Shown: positions 46,056-54,726, numbered from the stretch's first letter. The stretch is DNA of 64,000 nt from Boseongicola sp. H5 (GCA_020622165.1 JACNMN010000007.1:124001-188000); one strand, 5' to 3'. The notes: generated by a model not told the origin, from the sequence alone. Numbers and translations are program-made.

Positions 46056-47894
46056 ATGAACAAGACACTGGGCGCCGTCGCTGCGACCCTTCTGACAACC
46101 ACATCCGCACTGGCGCAGGACGCGCCGGTGTTCACGCTGAACGAGATCATCTTCTCCGCCGGCCTGACGGCCCTCGAGGCCAGCCGCACCGGCGTTTCCG
46201 TGCAGGTCATCGACGAAGACGATCTCCAAGCCGAAGGTGACCGCCCGCTTGTGGATGTGCTTGATCGCCTGCCCGGCATCTCGATCACCCGCAACGGGCC
46301 GCTGGGGACGCAAACCGCGATCCGCGTGCGTGGTCTGAACAACTACTACACACCGGTCCTGATCAACGGGATCGACATGACCGACCCGGCTTCGACCCAG
46401 ACGCAGTTCGATCTCGGCTCCATCACCACGGCCGGGATCAGCCGGATCGAGGTGCTCTATGGCTCGCAATCGGCCATCTACGGCTCCGAGGCGATTGCCG
46501 GCGTCATCAACATCACCACGCTGAGCCCGCCCGAAGAGAACGGCACCGAAGTGACCGTCGAGCTTGAGGCGGGCAGCTACGAAACCTATAGCGGGCTGAT
46601 CGGGATCGGCACCCGCTTCGACCGCGGCTCGGTTGCGTTGAGCTACGGCCATGTCGGCAGCGAGGGATTTTCGGCCGCCGATGAAAATCAGGGCAATACC
46701 GAAGCCGATGGCTTCGAGTCGAACACGGCAACCCTTCAGGCGGAGTATGAGCTGACCGACAGCGTGAGCATCGGGGCCAGCCTGTTTTTCCAGACCGCCA
46801 CCTATGAATATGACGCGGGCGGTGGGGCAGGCGGCGATGCCGGCCGGTTTGCAGAGGAGGAGCGCCTTGGCGCGCGGCTTTTCACAACCTTCGACGCGTT
46901 CGGCGTCGATAACCAGATCGCACTGACCTACTCGAAAACGGATCGGGCACAGTTCAATATCCCGGCCTCTTTCAACACGCCGTTCATCGGCGAGCGCATC
47001 GGTCTTGGCTATCAGGGCACGATCGGTCTGCGCAACGATGGCACACTGACCTTCGGCGCGGACCGGACGCGGGAGGAGTTTTTCGTCGGCCCCTCGTCAT
47101 TCTCCACCTCGTCCTCAGCCGATATCGACCTGACGGCGATTTATGCGGATCTGAACATGCCTCTGACCCCCGATCTCGATCTGGGGGCCGCGCTTCGCTA
47201 TGACGATCACTCGCTTTTCGGATCGGCGGTAACGGGCCGGGTCGCGCTGGCCTGGCGCCCGGCGGCGGGCACGGTGGTCCGCGTCAGTGCCGCAACCGGT
47301 TTCCGCGCCCCCTCCCTCAACGAGCTGTTCGGGCCATTCGGGTCGAACCCCGATCTGGATCCCGAGGAAAGCCGGAGCTTCGATCTGGGCGTGGAGCATG
47401 ATTTTGGCCGTGGCCGCGTAACGGCAACTCTTTTCTACACCGAAATCGACAACCTGATCGACTATGTCTTCCCGGTGCCGGATGCCTATGTTCAGATACC
47501 CGGCACATCGGTTACCCGCGGGATCGAACTGTCGGGGCAATATGGGCTGACCGATAACCTCTCTGTCTTCGGGAACTACACCTATACCGACGCGCGCGCC
47601 GCCGACGATACGCGCCTGCGCCGGGTCCCCTATCACGACGCAACGCTCGGGATCAGCGGCACATTCGGCACCGGCTGGAGCGCGGATTTCGCCCTTCAGA
47701 TGGTCCATGATCGCGTCGACCCGGCACCGGTGGAAAACTACGCGGTCGCCAATGCCAGCATCGGATATCGGGTGAATGAGACGACGGATGTCTATCTGCG
47801 CGTGGAAAACCTGTTTGACGAGCAATATCAGGCCATTCGCGGATATGGCACCAGCGACAGGGCGGTCTATCTTGGCCTGCGGTCCCGTTTCTAG
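46056..47894 (+). CDS. btuB: TonB-dependent vitamin B12 receptor BtuB
   Basis: 612 residues. Signal peptide to ALAQ (residue 21); a TonB-box-like VFTLNEIIF lies near the mature N-terminus; the plug domain (SVQVIDEDDLQAEGDRPLVDVL, TAIRVRGLNNYYTPVLING, IEVLYGSQSAIYGSEAIAGVINI) is followed by a ~22-strand barrel ending in the terminal Phe (YLGLRSRF), needed for outer-membrane insertion. Size and riboswitch control identify it as the corrinoid receptor. First gene of a ten-gene operon. Confidence 0.93.
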   Translation: MNKTLGAVAATLLTTTSALAQDAPVFTLNEIIFSAGLTALEASRTGVSVQVIDEDDLQAEGDRPLVDVLDRLPGISITRNGPLGTQTAIRVRGLNNYYTPVLINGIDMTDPASTQTQFDLGSITTAGISRIEVLYGSQSAIYGSEAIAGVINITTLSPPEENGTEVTVELEAGSYETYSGLIGIGTRFDRGSVALSYGHVGSEGFSAADENQGNTEADGFESNTATLQAEYELTDSVSIGASLFFQTATYEYDAGGGAGGDAGRFAEEERLGARLFTTFDAFGVDNQIALTYSKTDRAQFNIPASFNTPFIGERIGLGYQGTIGLRNDGTLTFGADRTREEFFVGPSSFSTSSSADIDLTAIYADLNMPLTPDLDLGAALRYDDHSLFGSAVTGRVALAWRPAAGTVVRVSAATGFRAPSLNELFGPFGSNPDLDPEESRSFDLGVEHDFGRGRVTATLFYTEIDNLIDYVFPVPDAYVQIPGTSVTRGIELSGQYGLTDNLSVFGNYTYTDARAADDTRLRRVPYHDATLGISGTFGTGWSADFALQMVHDRVDPAPVENYAVANASIGYRVNETTDVYLRVENLFDEQYQAIRGYGTSDRAVYLGLRSRF

Positions 47895-48717
47895 GCGCCT
47901 GTCCGGCGCTCTTCTGGCGGTGGCCCTGACGGTCGCCGCCAGCGTGTCGTATGCGGCACCGCCGCAGCGTGTCGTGTCGATGAACCTTTGCACGGATCAG
48001 CTTGCAATGATGCTGGCCGCACCGGGACAGTTGATTTCGGTCAGCGATATCGCGTCGGATCCGATGATCTCTCCGATGCATGTCGAGGCCGGGGCCTATC
48101 CGTCCAATTCCGGCGGTGCCGAGGAGATCTATCTGCTGAACCCGGATCTGGTGCTTGCGGGCGTCTATTCCGACCCTGCCGTCGTTTCCATGTTGCGCCG
48201 TCTCGGGATCGACGTCGCCCAGATCGACATCGTGACCGGGCTCGATGAGGTGGCCGAACGTCTCGGCGAAGTCGGCGCGCTTCTGGGGCGGGAGGCCGAG
48301 GCGCAGGCCGAAATCGCCCGGTTCGAGACGGGTCTGGCCATGGTCCGCCACGCGCAGACCTGGCCCCGCGCTGCGTTCTACTATCCCAACGGATATTCGC
48401 TCGGCACCGGCACACTGTCCCACGACATTCTGACGACCGCCGGGTTTCGGCATATCGCCGAAGAAATGGGCCGCAATACCAGCGGCCGGCTGGCGCTTGA
48501 GCTTCTGGTGACGGCTGCGCCGGACCTGGTGATCAGCACCGGCACCTATCCGGGCAACTCCCGATCCGAGGAAATCCTTCGTCATCCGGCGCTGGAAGCG
48601 CTCGTTTCGGCGGGGCATCGCCATATCAGCGGGCCCGATTGGGTCTGCGGCACCCCGCGTGTCCTGACTGCGCTGGCCGACCTGCGCGCGGCGCACCGCG
48701 CGATGGAGGTGGAATGA
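47872..48717 (+). CDS. btuF: Periplasmic B12-binding protein (BtuF-like)
   Basis: 281 residues. The only start giving a signal peptide is a TTG at 47872 (AGGGCGG upstream), 23 bases inside the btuB end; the peptide ends SVSYAA near residue 29. The BtuF/FhuD-type fold shows PQRVVSMNLCTDQLAMML, then LLNPDLVLAGVYSD and LLVTAAPDLVISTGTY. It delivers corrinoid to the BtuCD importer. Overlaps the permease by ATGA. Confidence 0.85.
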   Translation: MACGPVSRRLSGALLAVALTVAASVSYAAPPQRVVSMNLCTDQLAMMLAAPGQLISVSDIASDPMISPMHVEAGAYPSNSGGAEEIYLLNPDLVLAGVYSDPAVVSMLRRLGIDVAQIDIVTGLDEVAERLGEVGALLGREAEAQAEIARFETGLAMVRHAQTWPRAAFYYPNGYSLGTGTLSHDILTTAGFRHIAEEMGRNTSGRLALELLVTAAPDLVISTGTYPGNSRSEEILRHPALEALVSAGHRHISGPDWVCGTPRVLTALADLRAAHRAMEVE

Positions 48718-49703
48718 ATCTTTCCCGTCTCCTCGGTATCCTGTCGGCCATTGTCGCGGCCCTGTTCTGCGCCTCGCTTCTGATCGGGCCGGCGGGGTTC
48801 GGCATCGGCGACAGCATCTCCGCCCTGGTACGCGGCGACGGCGAGGCCGTGACGCTGGTGATGCGGGAGATCCGCCTGCCCCGCGCGCTTCTGGCGGTGA
48901 TGGTCGGGGTCAGCCTCGGCCTTTCCGGTGCCGCGCTTCAGGGCTTTCTGCGGAACCCGCTGGCGGAACCCGGGCTGATCGGCGTCACCTCCTCGGCAGC
49001 GCTTGGCGCCGTCATCGCGCTGCAAACGGGCTTCGCCGCCAGCTTTGCGCTCGCGCTTCCGGTTTCGGCTCTGATCGGCGCTTTGGTCTCTGTTCTGCTG
49101 CTGCTCCTTCTTGCCGGACCACGCGGCGGATCGCTGACACTGATCCTCGCGGGCATCGCGATCAGCGCGCTGGCAGGGGCCTTTCTGTCGCTGGTGCTCA
49201 ATCTTTCGCCCAATCCGTTCGCGGTAAGCGAGATCGTGTTCTGGATGCTCGGCTCGCTCTCGGACCGGTCCTTCGACCATGTCCTGATCGCCCTGCCGGT
49301 CATGGCCCTTGGCTGGGCGCTTCTTGCGAGCCTCGGGCGCGGCCTTGATGCGCTGACCCTCGGCCAGGATGCAGCCGCCTCGATGGGCATCCATCTGGGC
49401 CGGCTTCGCCTCCGCATGGTGGTGGGCGTCGCCGCCTCCGTCGGCGCGGCCACTGCCGTGGCGGGCGCCATCGGTTTCGTGGGTCTTGTCGTGCCCCATA
49501 TCCTGCGCCCGTTTGTCGGCGCGCGCCCCGGTGCGCTTCTGCCGGCTTCGGCCCTTGGCGGCGCGGCGATGGTGCTGGCCGCCGATATTGCCGTACGCCT
49601 GATCCTGCCCGACCGTGATCTGAAACTCGGCGTGTTGATGGCGATCATCGGCGCGCCGCTGTTTCTGCACCTGATCTACAAGACACGGAGGCAGATGACA
49701 TGA
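48714..49703 (+). CDS. btuC: Vitamin B12 ABC transporter permease
   Basis: 329 residues, FecCD/BtuC-type permease with about ten membrane helices. Markers: REIRLPRALLAVMVGVSLGLSG, the coupling region GSLSDRSFDHV, and GFVGLVVPHILRPFVG. ATG 48714 overlaps the binding-protein stop (ATGA), and its end overlaps the ATPase gene, so the set is made in fixed ratio. Confidence 0.94.
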   Translation: MNLSRLLGILSAIVAALFCASLLIGPAGFGIGDSISALVRGDGEAVTLVMREIRLPRALLAVMVGVSLGLSGAALQGFLRNPLAEPGLIGVTSSAALGAVIALQTGFAASFALALPVSALIGALVSVLLLLLLAGPRGGSLTLILAGIAISALAGAFLSLVLNLSPNPFAVSEIVFWMLGSLSDRSFDHVLIALPVMALGWALLASLGRGLDALTLGQDAAASMGIHLGRLRLRMVVGVAASVGAATAVAGAIGFVGLVVPHILRPFVGARPGALLPASALGGAAMVLAADIAVRLILPDRDLKLGVLMAIIGAPLFLHLIYKTRRQMT

Positions 49704-50458
49704 CCGCGCTGGCCGTCACGGATCTCACCGTTCTTCGCGGCGAATGCCCGGTCGTCGATCAGGTGAGCCTGTCCCTGCGGGCCGGGGAGATTACCGGGCT
49801 GATCGGCCCCAACGGGGCCGGAAAAACGACCCTGTTGCGGGCAATTCTGGGTCTCCAGCCCCATTCCGGCACCTCCAGCCTCGCTTCGCTTCCTGCCCGC
49901 CAAAGGGCCAGAACAGTCGCCTGGATGCCGCAGAACCGGGAAATCGCTTGGCCCGTCGCGGTGGAGACCCTTGTCATGCTGGGCCGCGTTCCGCATCTGG
50001 CGGGCGGTGCGAAACCCAGCGCCGAGGATCGTGCCGCGACGGCCCGCGCCCTTGCGGACATGGCCCTGAACGGGTTCGAAACCCGTGCGGCGACCGACCT
50101 GTCGGGCGGCGAACAGGCCCGGGTTCTGATTGCCCGCGTTCTGGCGCAGGAAACGCCGATCATTCTGGCCGATGAGCCCATTGCCGGACTCGACCCCGCC
50201 TTTCAGATCGCCACGATGCAGATTTTCCGGTGCCTTGCGGATCAGGGAAAGACGATACTTGCCGCACTTCACGATCTGGGCCTTGCCGCACGCCATTGCA
50301 CGCGGCTTTTGCTGCTCGACAAGGGTCGCCTCGTTGCCGATGGGCCGCCCAGGGACGTGCTGACGCCCGAAAACCTGCACAGCGTTTTCGGGATAGCGGC
50401 CCATGTCATGGAAACCGAGCATGGCCTGATTTTCCAGCCGTTGGAGATCACCCGATGA
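49700..50458 (+). CDS. btuD: Vitamin B12 ABC transporter ATPase
   Basis: 252 residues. Walker A GPNGAGKTTLLRAILG, signature DLSGGEQARVLIARVL, Walker B ILADEPIAGLD and switch His in AALHDLGLAARH. It powers BtuC. It is joined by ATGA overlaps to the permease before and cbiZ after. Confidence 0.94.
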   Translation: MTALAVTDLTVLRGECPVVDQVSLSLRAGEITGLIGPNGAGKTTLLRAILGLQPHSGTSSLASLPARQRARTVAWMPQNREIAWPVAVETLVMLGRVPHLAGGAKPSAEDRAATARALADMALNGFETRAATDLSGGEQARVLIARVLAQETPIILADEPIAGLDPAFQIATMQIFRCLADQGKTILAALHDLGLAARHCTRLLLLDKGRLVADGPPRDVLTPENLHSVFGIAAHVMETEHGLIFQPLEITR

Positions 50459-51102
50459 TCCGCGTCACCCTGTCCCGCCCGTGGCTGATCGCGGATCTGG
50501 CGCAGGAGATGCGCGTGTTGAGCTGGGCACCCCACAGGCCCGGACTGGTGCTTGCCCGGCAGGTTATCTGGCGGGAGGTGCGCGACGCGGATCTGCCCGA
50601 AGGTCTGGACGCGGCGGCATGGCTCGCCCGCGAAATGGCCGCGATAAACCGGGCCGATGCCGTGGCGATGCTGACGTCCCGGAATGTCGGAAAACATAGT
50701 CTGATACAGGCAGAATCGGGTGATACCAAGGCCTCCTGCCTCGCCACGGTGGGCCTGTCGAATGCCGAGCGGGTCGGCCATCGCCAGCCTGTCCTTGCGG
50801 AAAGCCATGGCACCGTCAATCTGCTTGTCGCCCTGTCTCAGGGGCTTGGCACCGCCGCGATGACCGAAGCGATGTCGATCGCCGCAGAGGCCCGAACCGC
50901 CGCCATAATTGCCCATGGGCCAGACCTGCCCGAAGGCCCCGCTACGGGCACCGGCACAGATTGCATCGCCCTGGCCTGCCCCTTTGGAGACCGCGCCTAT
51001 GCGGGCCTTCATACCGAGATCGGCGAAGTGATCGGGCGCGCGGTTTATGATGCGGTCGCCCGGGGTACGCGGGACTGGATGACAACGGAGGCCCCGAGAT
51101 GA
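50455..51102 (+). CDS. cbiZ: Adenosylcobinamide amidohydrolase CbiZ
   Basis: 215 residues. CbiZ family segments: ASCLATVGLSNAERVG, AESHGTVNLLVAL, AAEARTAAIIAHG, TGTGTDCIALACPFGD and YAGLHTEIGEVIGRAVYDAV. CbiZ removes the aminopropanol side chain of cobinamide (and of pseudocobalamins in Rhodobacter) to give cobyric acid, allowing imported foreign corrinoids to be rebuilt. No signal peptide, so cytosolic. ATG 50455 overlaps the btuD stop. Confidence 0.93.
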   Translation: MIRVTLSRPWLIADLAQEMRVLSWAPHRPGLVLARQVIWREVRDADLPEGLDAAAWLAREMAAINRADAVAMLTSRNVGKHSLIQAESGDTKASCLATVGLSNAERVGHRQPVLAESHGTVNLLVALSQGLGTAAMTEAMSIAAEARTAAIIAHGPDLPEGPATGTGTDCIALACPFGDRAYAGLHTEIGEVIGRAVYDAVARGTRDWMTTEAPR

Positions 51103-51902
51103 AAGCCTTCCCGCCCGGCCGGATCGTCTGCCTGACCGAAGAGACGGTCGAAACGCTTTACCTGCTGGGCGAGGATCACCGCATCGTCGGCGTAACGGGT
51201 TATGCCGTCCGCCCACCTCAGGTGCGGCAGGAAAAGCCGCGGGTCGGCGCCTTCACGTCTGCCGATATCCCCAAGATCCTCGCCCTGGAGCCTGATCTCG
51301 TTCTGACCTTCTCCGATCTTCAGGCCGATATCGTCGCGCAGCTGATCCGCGAGGGGGTGGCCGTGCATGCGTTCAACCAGCGCGACATTTCCGGCATTCT
51401 GGCGATGATCCGCACGCTGGGCGCTCTGGTCGGTGCGGGCGCCAAGGCCAAGGCGCTGGCAGCAAGGTTCGAGGCGCGGCTTCAACGTCTCCGCGACAGG
51501 CCCCGCCCGGCCCGACCGAGGGTCTATTTCGAGGAATGGGACGACCCGTCGATTTCCGGCATCGCCTGGGTCAGCCAGTTGATCGAAATCGCGGGCGGCA
51601 TCGATGTCTTTGCCCATCTGAGCGGCGAACCCGCCGCCAGAAATCGCATTATCGACCCGAAAGAGGTGATCGATGCCGCCCCCGACGTGATCATCGCAAG
51701 CTGGTGCGGCAAGAAAGTCCGCCCGGAACGGATTGCGGACCGCCCCGGCTGGCAGGACATACCGGCGGTGAGAGCAGGCCGGATCGCCGAGATCAAATCT
51801 CCGCTGATCCTGCAACCGGGCCCCGCGGCGCTGGGCGACGGGCTGGACGCAATCGAGAAGATCCTTTGGGGTGACTATTCTGGAAAAAGGGCGCGCGCAT
51901 GA
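51099..51902 (+). CDS. Signal-less BtuF-like cobalamin-binding protein
   Basis: 267 residues of the periplasmic B12/siderophore-binding fold (RIVCLTEETVETLYLLGEDHRIVGVTGY, ILALEPDLVLTFSDLQAD, DAAPDVIIASWCGKK). It starts MKAFPPGRIVCLTEE with no signal peptide or membrane helix, and the ATG is fixed by the ATGA overlap with cbiZ. It is therefore either cytosolic or exported by an unknown route. Such leaderless COG0614 proteins occur in other alphaproteobacterial B12 loci; a cytosolic corrinoid carrier or sensor is a guess. Confidence 0.85.
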   Translation: MKAFPPGRIVCLTEETVETLYLLGEDHRIVGVTGYAVRPPQVRQEKPRVGAFTSADIPKILALEPDLVLTFSDLQADIVAQLIREGVAVHAFNQRDISGILAMIRTLGALVGAGAKAKALAARFEARLQRLRDRPRPARPRVYFEEWDDPSISGIAWVSQLIEIAGGIDVFAHLSGEPAARNRIIDPKEVIDAAPDVIIASWCGKKVRPERIADRPGWQDIPAVRAGRIAEIKSPLILQPGPAALGDGLDAIEKILWGDYSGKRARA

Positions 51903-52522
51903 CCGATCTTGTCGAGTTTCTGAGCCGGGGCGGTCCCGCGCTCTGGGCCATCGCCGCGCTGTCTGTCGTCACTCTGGCGCTGATCTTCTGGAAAATCTGG
52001 CAGTTGGCGCAGATGGGCGCCTGGTCCGACGGCACCCAGACCGACGAGGCGATCGGGCATTGGCAGGGCGGCGATGCGGCATCCGGTTTGCGCCATATCA
52101 GCGGACGCAGATCCCTGCGGGCGCAGATGGCCGTTGCCGCGATGGAGGCGCGTCAGGATCCCGGCCTGACGGCGGAGGCCGCCCGCGAAGAAACAACCCG
52201 TATTGCGAAATCCCTGCTGTCCGACGCGCGCGGCGGGCTTCGCGCATTGGAGCTTATCGCGACGATTGCGCCTCTATTGGGCCTGTTAGGCACTGTTTTG
52301 GGCATGATTGCCGCGTTTCAGGCACTTCAGGTCGCGGGCACACGCGCCGACCCGGCCACGCTTGCCGGTGGCATCTGGGAGGCGCTTCTGACAACCGCCG
52401 CGGGGATGGCCGTCGCGATCCCGGCCTCGATGGCTCTGACATGGTTCGAAACTGTCGTGGATCGGGTGCAGGCGGATATGGAGGATGCCGCCACGCGCAT
52501 CTTCACGCGGGGGCCGCGATGA
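51899..52522 (+). CDS. exbB: ExbB-type proton channel subunit
   Basis: 207 residues, MotA/TolQ/ExbB family. Three membrane helices: ~12-34, ~118-142 (ELIATIAPLLGLLGTVLGMI) and ~155-180 (ALLTTAAGMAVAIPASMAL); the conserved Thr residues of the proton path sit in LLGTVLGM and LTTAAGM. It forms the pentameric inner-membrane motor that energises TonB for BtuB. Four-base overlap on both sides. Confidence 0.92.
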   Translation: MTDLVEFLSRGGPALWAIAALSVVTLALIFWKIWQLAQMGAWSDGTQTDEAIGHWQGGDAASGLRHISGRRSLRAQMAVAAMEARQDPGLTAEAAREETTRIAKSLLSDARGGLRALELIATIAPLLGLLGTVLGMIAAFQALQVAGTRADPATLAGGIWEALLTTAAGMAVAIPASMALTWFETVVDRVQADMEDAATRIFTRGPR

Positions 52523-52899
52523 GCTTTCAGTTCGCCCGGACAAGACCCAGCCGTCGCCCCAGCCTGACGCCGATGATCGACGTCGTGTTCCTGCTTCTGG
52601 TGTTTTTCATGCTGGCCGCCCGGTTCGGTCAGGACGGCGCGTTGCCATTGAGCCTTTCAGGGTCGGGCAGCACCTATTCCGGCCCGCCGCGGCTGGTCGA
52701 TGTCCTTCCGGAAGGGCAACGTCTGAACGGGCAGGCCGGAGAGGTTGCGGAAATCGTGGCCCGGCTGAATGACCTGGCAGACCGGCCGGATGACACCGTC
52801 GTCTTGCGCGCGGTCGACGGTGCCAGCCTGCAACGCCTGGTCACGCTGATGTCCGCACTGGAACAGGCCGGCTTCACCCGCCTGGTGCTGGTCGAATGA
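52519..52899 (+). CDS. exbD: ExbD-type protein 1 (with membrane Asp)
   Basis: 126 residues. A short basic cytosolic tail, then one helix beginning LTPMIDVVFLLLVFFML in which Asp21 is the invariant protonatable residue of ExbD/TolR, and a periplasmic domain (~45-126). Forms the ExbB-ExbD motor. ATG 52519 overlaps the exbB stop (ATGA); its end overlaps the second exbD. Confidence 0.92.
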   Translation: MSFQFARTRPSRRPSLTPMIDVVFLLLVFFMLAARFGQDGALPLSLSGSGSTYSGPPRLVDVLPEGQRLNGQAGEVAEIVARLNDLADRPDDTVVLRAVDGASLQRLVTLMSALEQAGFTRLVLVE

Positions 52900-53276
52900 T
52901 CTCCTTCGGCCAACCCTCCCGTCGCCCCCGCGGCGAAGCGATCGTTCCGATGATCAACGTGGTGTTCCTGCTGCTGATCTTCTTTCTGATGACCGCGCAG
53001 ATCGCCCCGCCCGACCCGCTGGACGTGACCCCGCCCAGTGCTGCGGCCACCCCGGCCGATCCCGCGCCAGACACGCTTTACATCGATGCGAACGGCGCAC
53101 TGGCGTATGAAATACACCAGAACGACGCCGTGTTCGCGGCACTTGCCATGCGGGAGCCCGGGCCGCTGACACTCCGCGCGGATGCGGCGTTGCCGGCACG
53201 CGATCTTGCGCGCATTCTCCCCCGTCTTGCGGCAATCGGGATCACGGACATCGCGCTTGTGACGGAGGCGCCATGA
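52896..53276 (+). CDS. exbD: ExbD-type protein 2 (membrane Asp replaced by Asn)
   Basis: 126 residues, same length and layout as the preceding ExbD. Its helix reads IVPMINVVFLLLIFFLM: Asn21 stands exactly where ExbD1 has Asp21. It cannot be protonated there, so it probably acts as a structural partner in an ExbD1-ExbD2 heterodimer. The periplasmic region is Pro-rich (PPDPLDVTPP) then a small αβ domain. Overlaps neighbours by ATGA. Confidence 0.88.
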   Translation: MISFGQPSRRPRGEAIVPMINVVFLLLIFFLMTAQIAPPDPLDVTPPSAAATPADPAPDTLYIDANGALAYEIHQNDAVFAALAMREPGPLTLRADAALPARDLARILPRLAAIGITDIALVTEAP

Positions 53277-54229
53277 ACAGGCTGCTTCAGATCTTTGCCT
53301 TTCTGACCGTTTCGGTTGCCGTTCACGCCGCCGTCTTCGTCCAGCTTTCCGATGGCGCAGCCTCGCGCGCAGGCCCGTCGGGCGCCGCGGAGACGACGTT
53401 TCAGGCCGCATCGGGCGAGATGGCCGAACTGGTCGCGCGCTGGACCACGCCGCCGGATGTGGCGCAGCCCTCTGCTCTTGCGCCCCCAAGCCTCGCACAG
53501 CTGCCCGTTCCACCAACGCCGACCGACGCGGCGCCGAGACCGGCCATGCCGGATGCGCTGCGCCAGCCGGTCCTGCCGGAACCTGTGCCGACAGTGCCGA
53601 ACGCCGAGACGCGGCTCAGCAGCTTGCCCGATATCCGTGTTGCAAATCTGACAAGTCCGGAGCTTCAGAGCGCGCCGCAAACGGCCCTGCCGCCGCCCGA
53701 GATGGTCCGCCGCGCCGCGCGGCCCGAGTTGGCGCCCCCGCCGATGTCGGACACGGCACCCGGACCTGTGCCCGACGCCACATCGCCCCTCGCCGTTGCC
53801 CACTCGGACCGTCCCGTGGCCCGCCCGGAACGGCCCGAGGCCCCCGCACCGGTCATGGCGGCGCAAGCCCGCCAAACCGCCGAGGAGCAACCCGGTGACG
53901 CCGCGCGGGGCAATGTCCGGCAAGCCTCCGACACCACGATATCCGCATCACAACGGCAAGGCCTCGTGGCGGGTTGGGGGGCACAGATCGAAGCCCGTAT
54001 CGAGCGCCGAAGACCAAATGTCGGCGGGCAGCAGGGGGCCGTGACCCTGCGCCTGAACATCGGACGGGACGGGCATTTGCAGAGCCTGGCGCTCATCCAG
54101 TCCTCGGGCAATCCCGAGATCGACGAGGCGGGCATCAGGGCCGTCCGGAGGGCGGGCCGATTTCCCGCAGCGCCTGATGGCCTCTCGGAGCAGAGCTATC
54201 GGTTCGATCTGCCGATCCGGTTTCGCTGA
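53273..54229 (+). CDS. tonB: TonB family energy transducer
   Basis: 318 residues. The N-terminal helix (LLQIFAFLTVSVAVHAAVFV) has the S-x3-H motif (Ser14, His18) typical of TonB. A long Pro/Ala-rich periplasmic spacer (~55-225) is followed by a TonB C-terminal domain (~230-318: GWGAQIEARIERRRPN, GAVTLRLNIGRDGHL, SSGNPEIDEAGIRAVRRAGRFP). Last gene of the operon; ATG overlaps the exbD2 stop. It is evidently dedicated to BtuB. Confidence 0.93.
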   Translation: MNRLLQIFAFLTVSVAVHAAVFVQLSDGAASRAGPSGAAETTFQAASGEMAELVARWTTPPDVAQPSALAPPSLAQLPVPPTPTDAAPRPAMPDALRQPVLPEPVPTVPNAETRLSSLPDIRVANLTSPELQSAPQTALPPPEMVRRAARPELAPPPMSDTAPGPVPDATSPLAVAHSDRPVARPERPEAPAPVMAAQARQTAEEQPGDAARGNVRQASDTTISASQRQGLVAGWGAQIEARIERRRPNVGGQQGAVTLRLNIGRDGHLQSLALIQSSGNPEIDEAGIRAVRRAGRFPAAPDGLSEQSYRFDLPIRFR

Positions 54230-54238
54230 CCGCAACAG

Positions 54239-54270
54239 AAACGGGGCGATGAATCTGCACCGCCCCGTTT
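54239..54270. terminator. Terminator at the end of the B12 operon
   Basis: Perfect 10-bp stem AAACGGGGCG/CGCCCCGTTT (54239-54248 and 54261-54270), 12-base loop, 10 bases after the tonB stop and 24 bases past the end of the opposing small gene. It ends in TTT on both strands, so it may serve both. Confidence 0.8.
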
Positions 54271-54293
54271 CAAACCCGTTTCAAGACCGCGCA

Positions 54294-54620
54294 TCAGTCA
54301 GTGGCGTCAATATACATCGCCGCCAGTTCCGCAGTCGTATAGTCGGCCGGATTCACACCCAGATAGGCCGCCAGCTGGGCATTGCCGCCATTTGCGCTCC
54401 GGTTCTGGGTCGACACGGTTTCGGGCCCGTCCTGGAGGATGTGACGGATCGCGATGGCATCGTCATCGGACATCGCGTTGGAAAGCTGGATCAGCTCGGC
54501 GGTGGTATAGACACCGGGCTCGACACCAAGCGAAGCCGCCAGTTGCGCATCATTCGCGACGGCGGGAACGGCGAGGGTCAGGGCCAGTGCGGCACCAAGG
54601 GGAAGGATCATGCGTGTCAT
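54294..54620 (-). CDS. Small secreted protein with internal repeat, paralogue of 35827-36105
   Basis: 108 residues from ATG 54620 (GGAG 8 bases upstream). The signal peptide ends AVPAVA before Asn23. The mature part has QLAASLGVEPGVYTTAELIQL (26-46) and a second copy, QLAAYLGVNPADYTTAEL (82-99), separated by a DD...VSTQ linker shared with the 35827 protein. Function unknown, predicted periplasmic or extracellular. A 20-base site resembling one in front of the AraC gene lies 106 bases upstream. Confidence 0.85.
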   Translation of the reverse strand: MTRMILPLGAALALTLAVPAVANDAQLAASLGVEPGVYTTAELIQLSNAMSDDDAIAIRHILQDGPETVSTQNRSANGGNAQLAAYLGVNPADYTTAELAAMYIDATD

Positions 54621-54726
54621 TGTCTTTTCTCCGACATTTCCGGGCAAACCGGTCTGATCTGCCCTCCATGACCTGAAGATGGGCCGGAGACGGCGGTAAA
54701 ACTTGAACCCATCGATCCAGTTTTTG

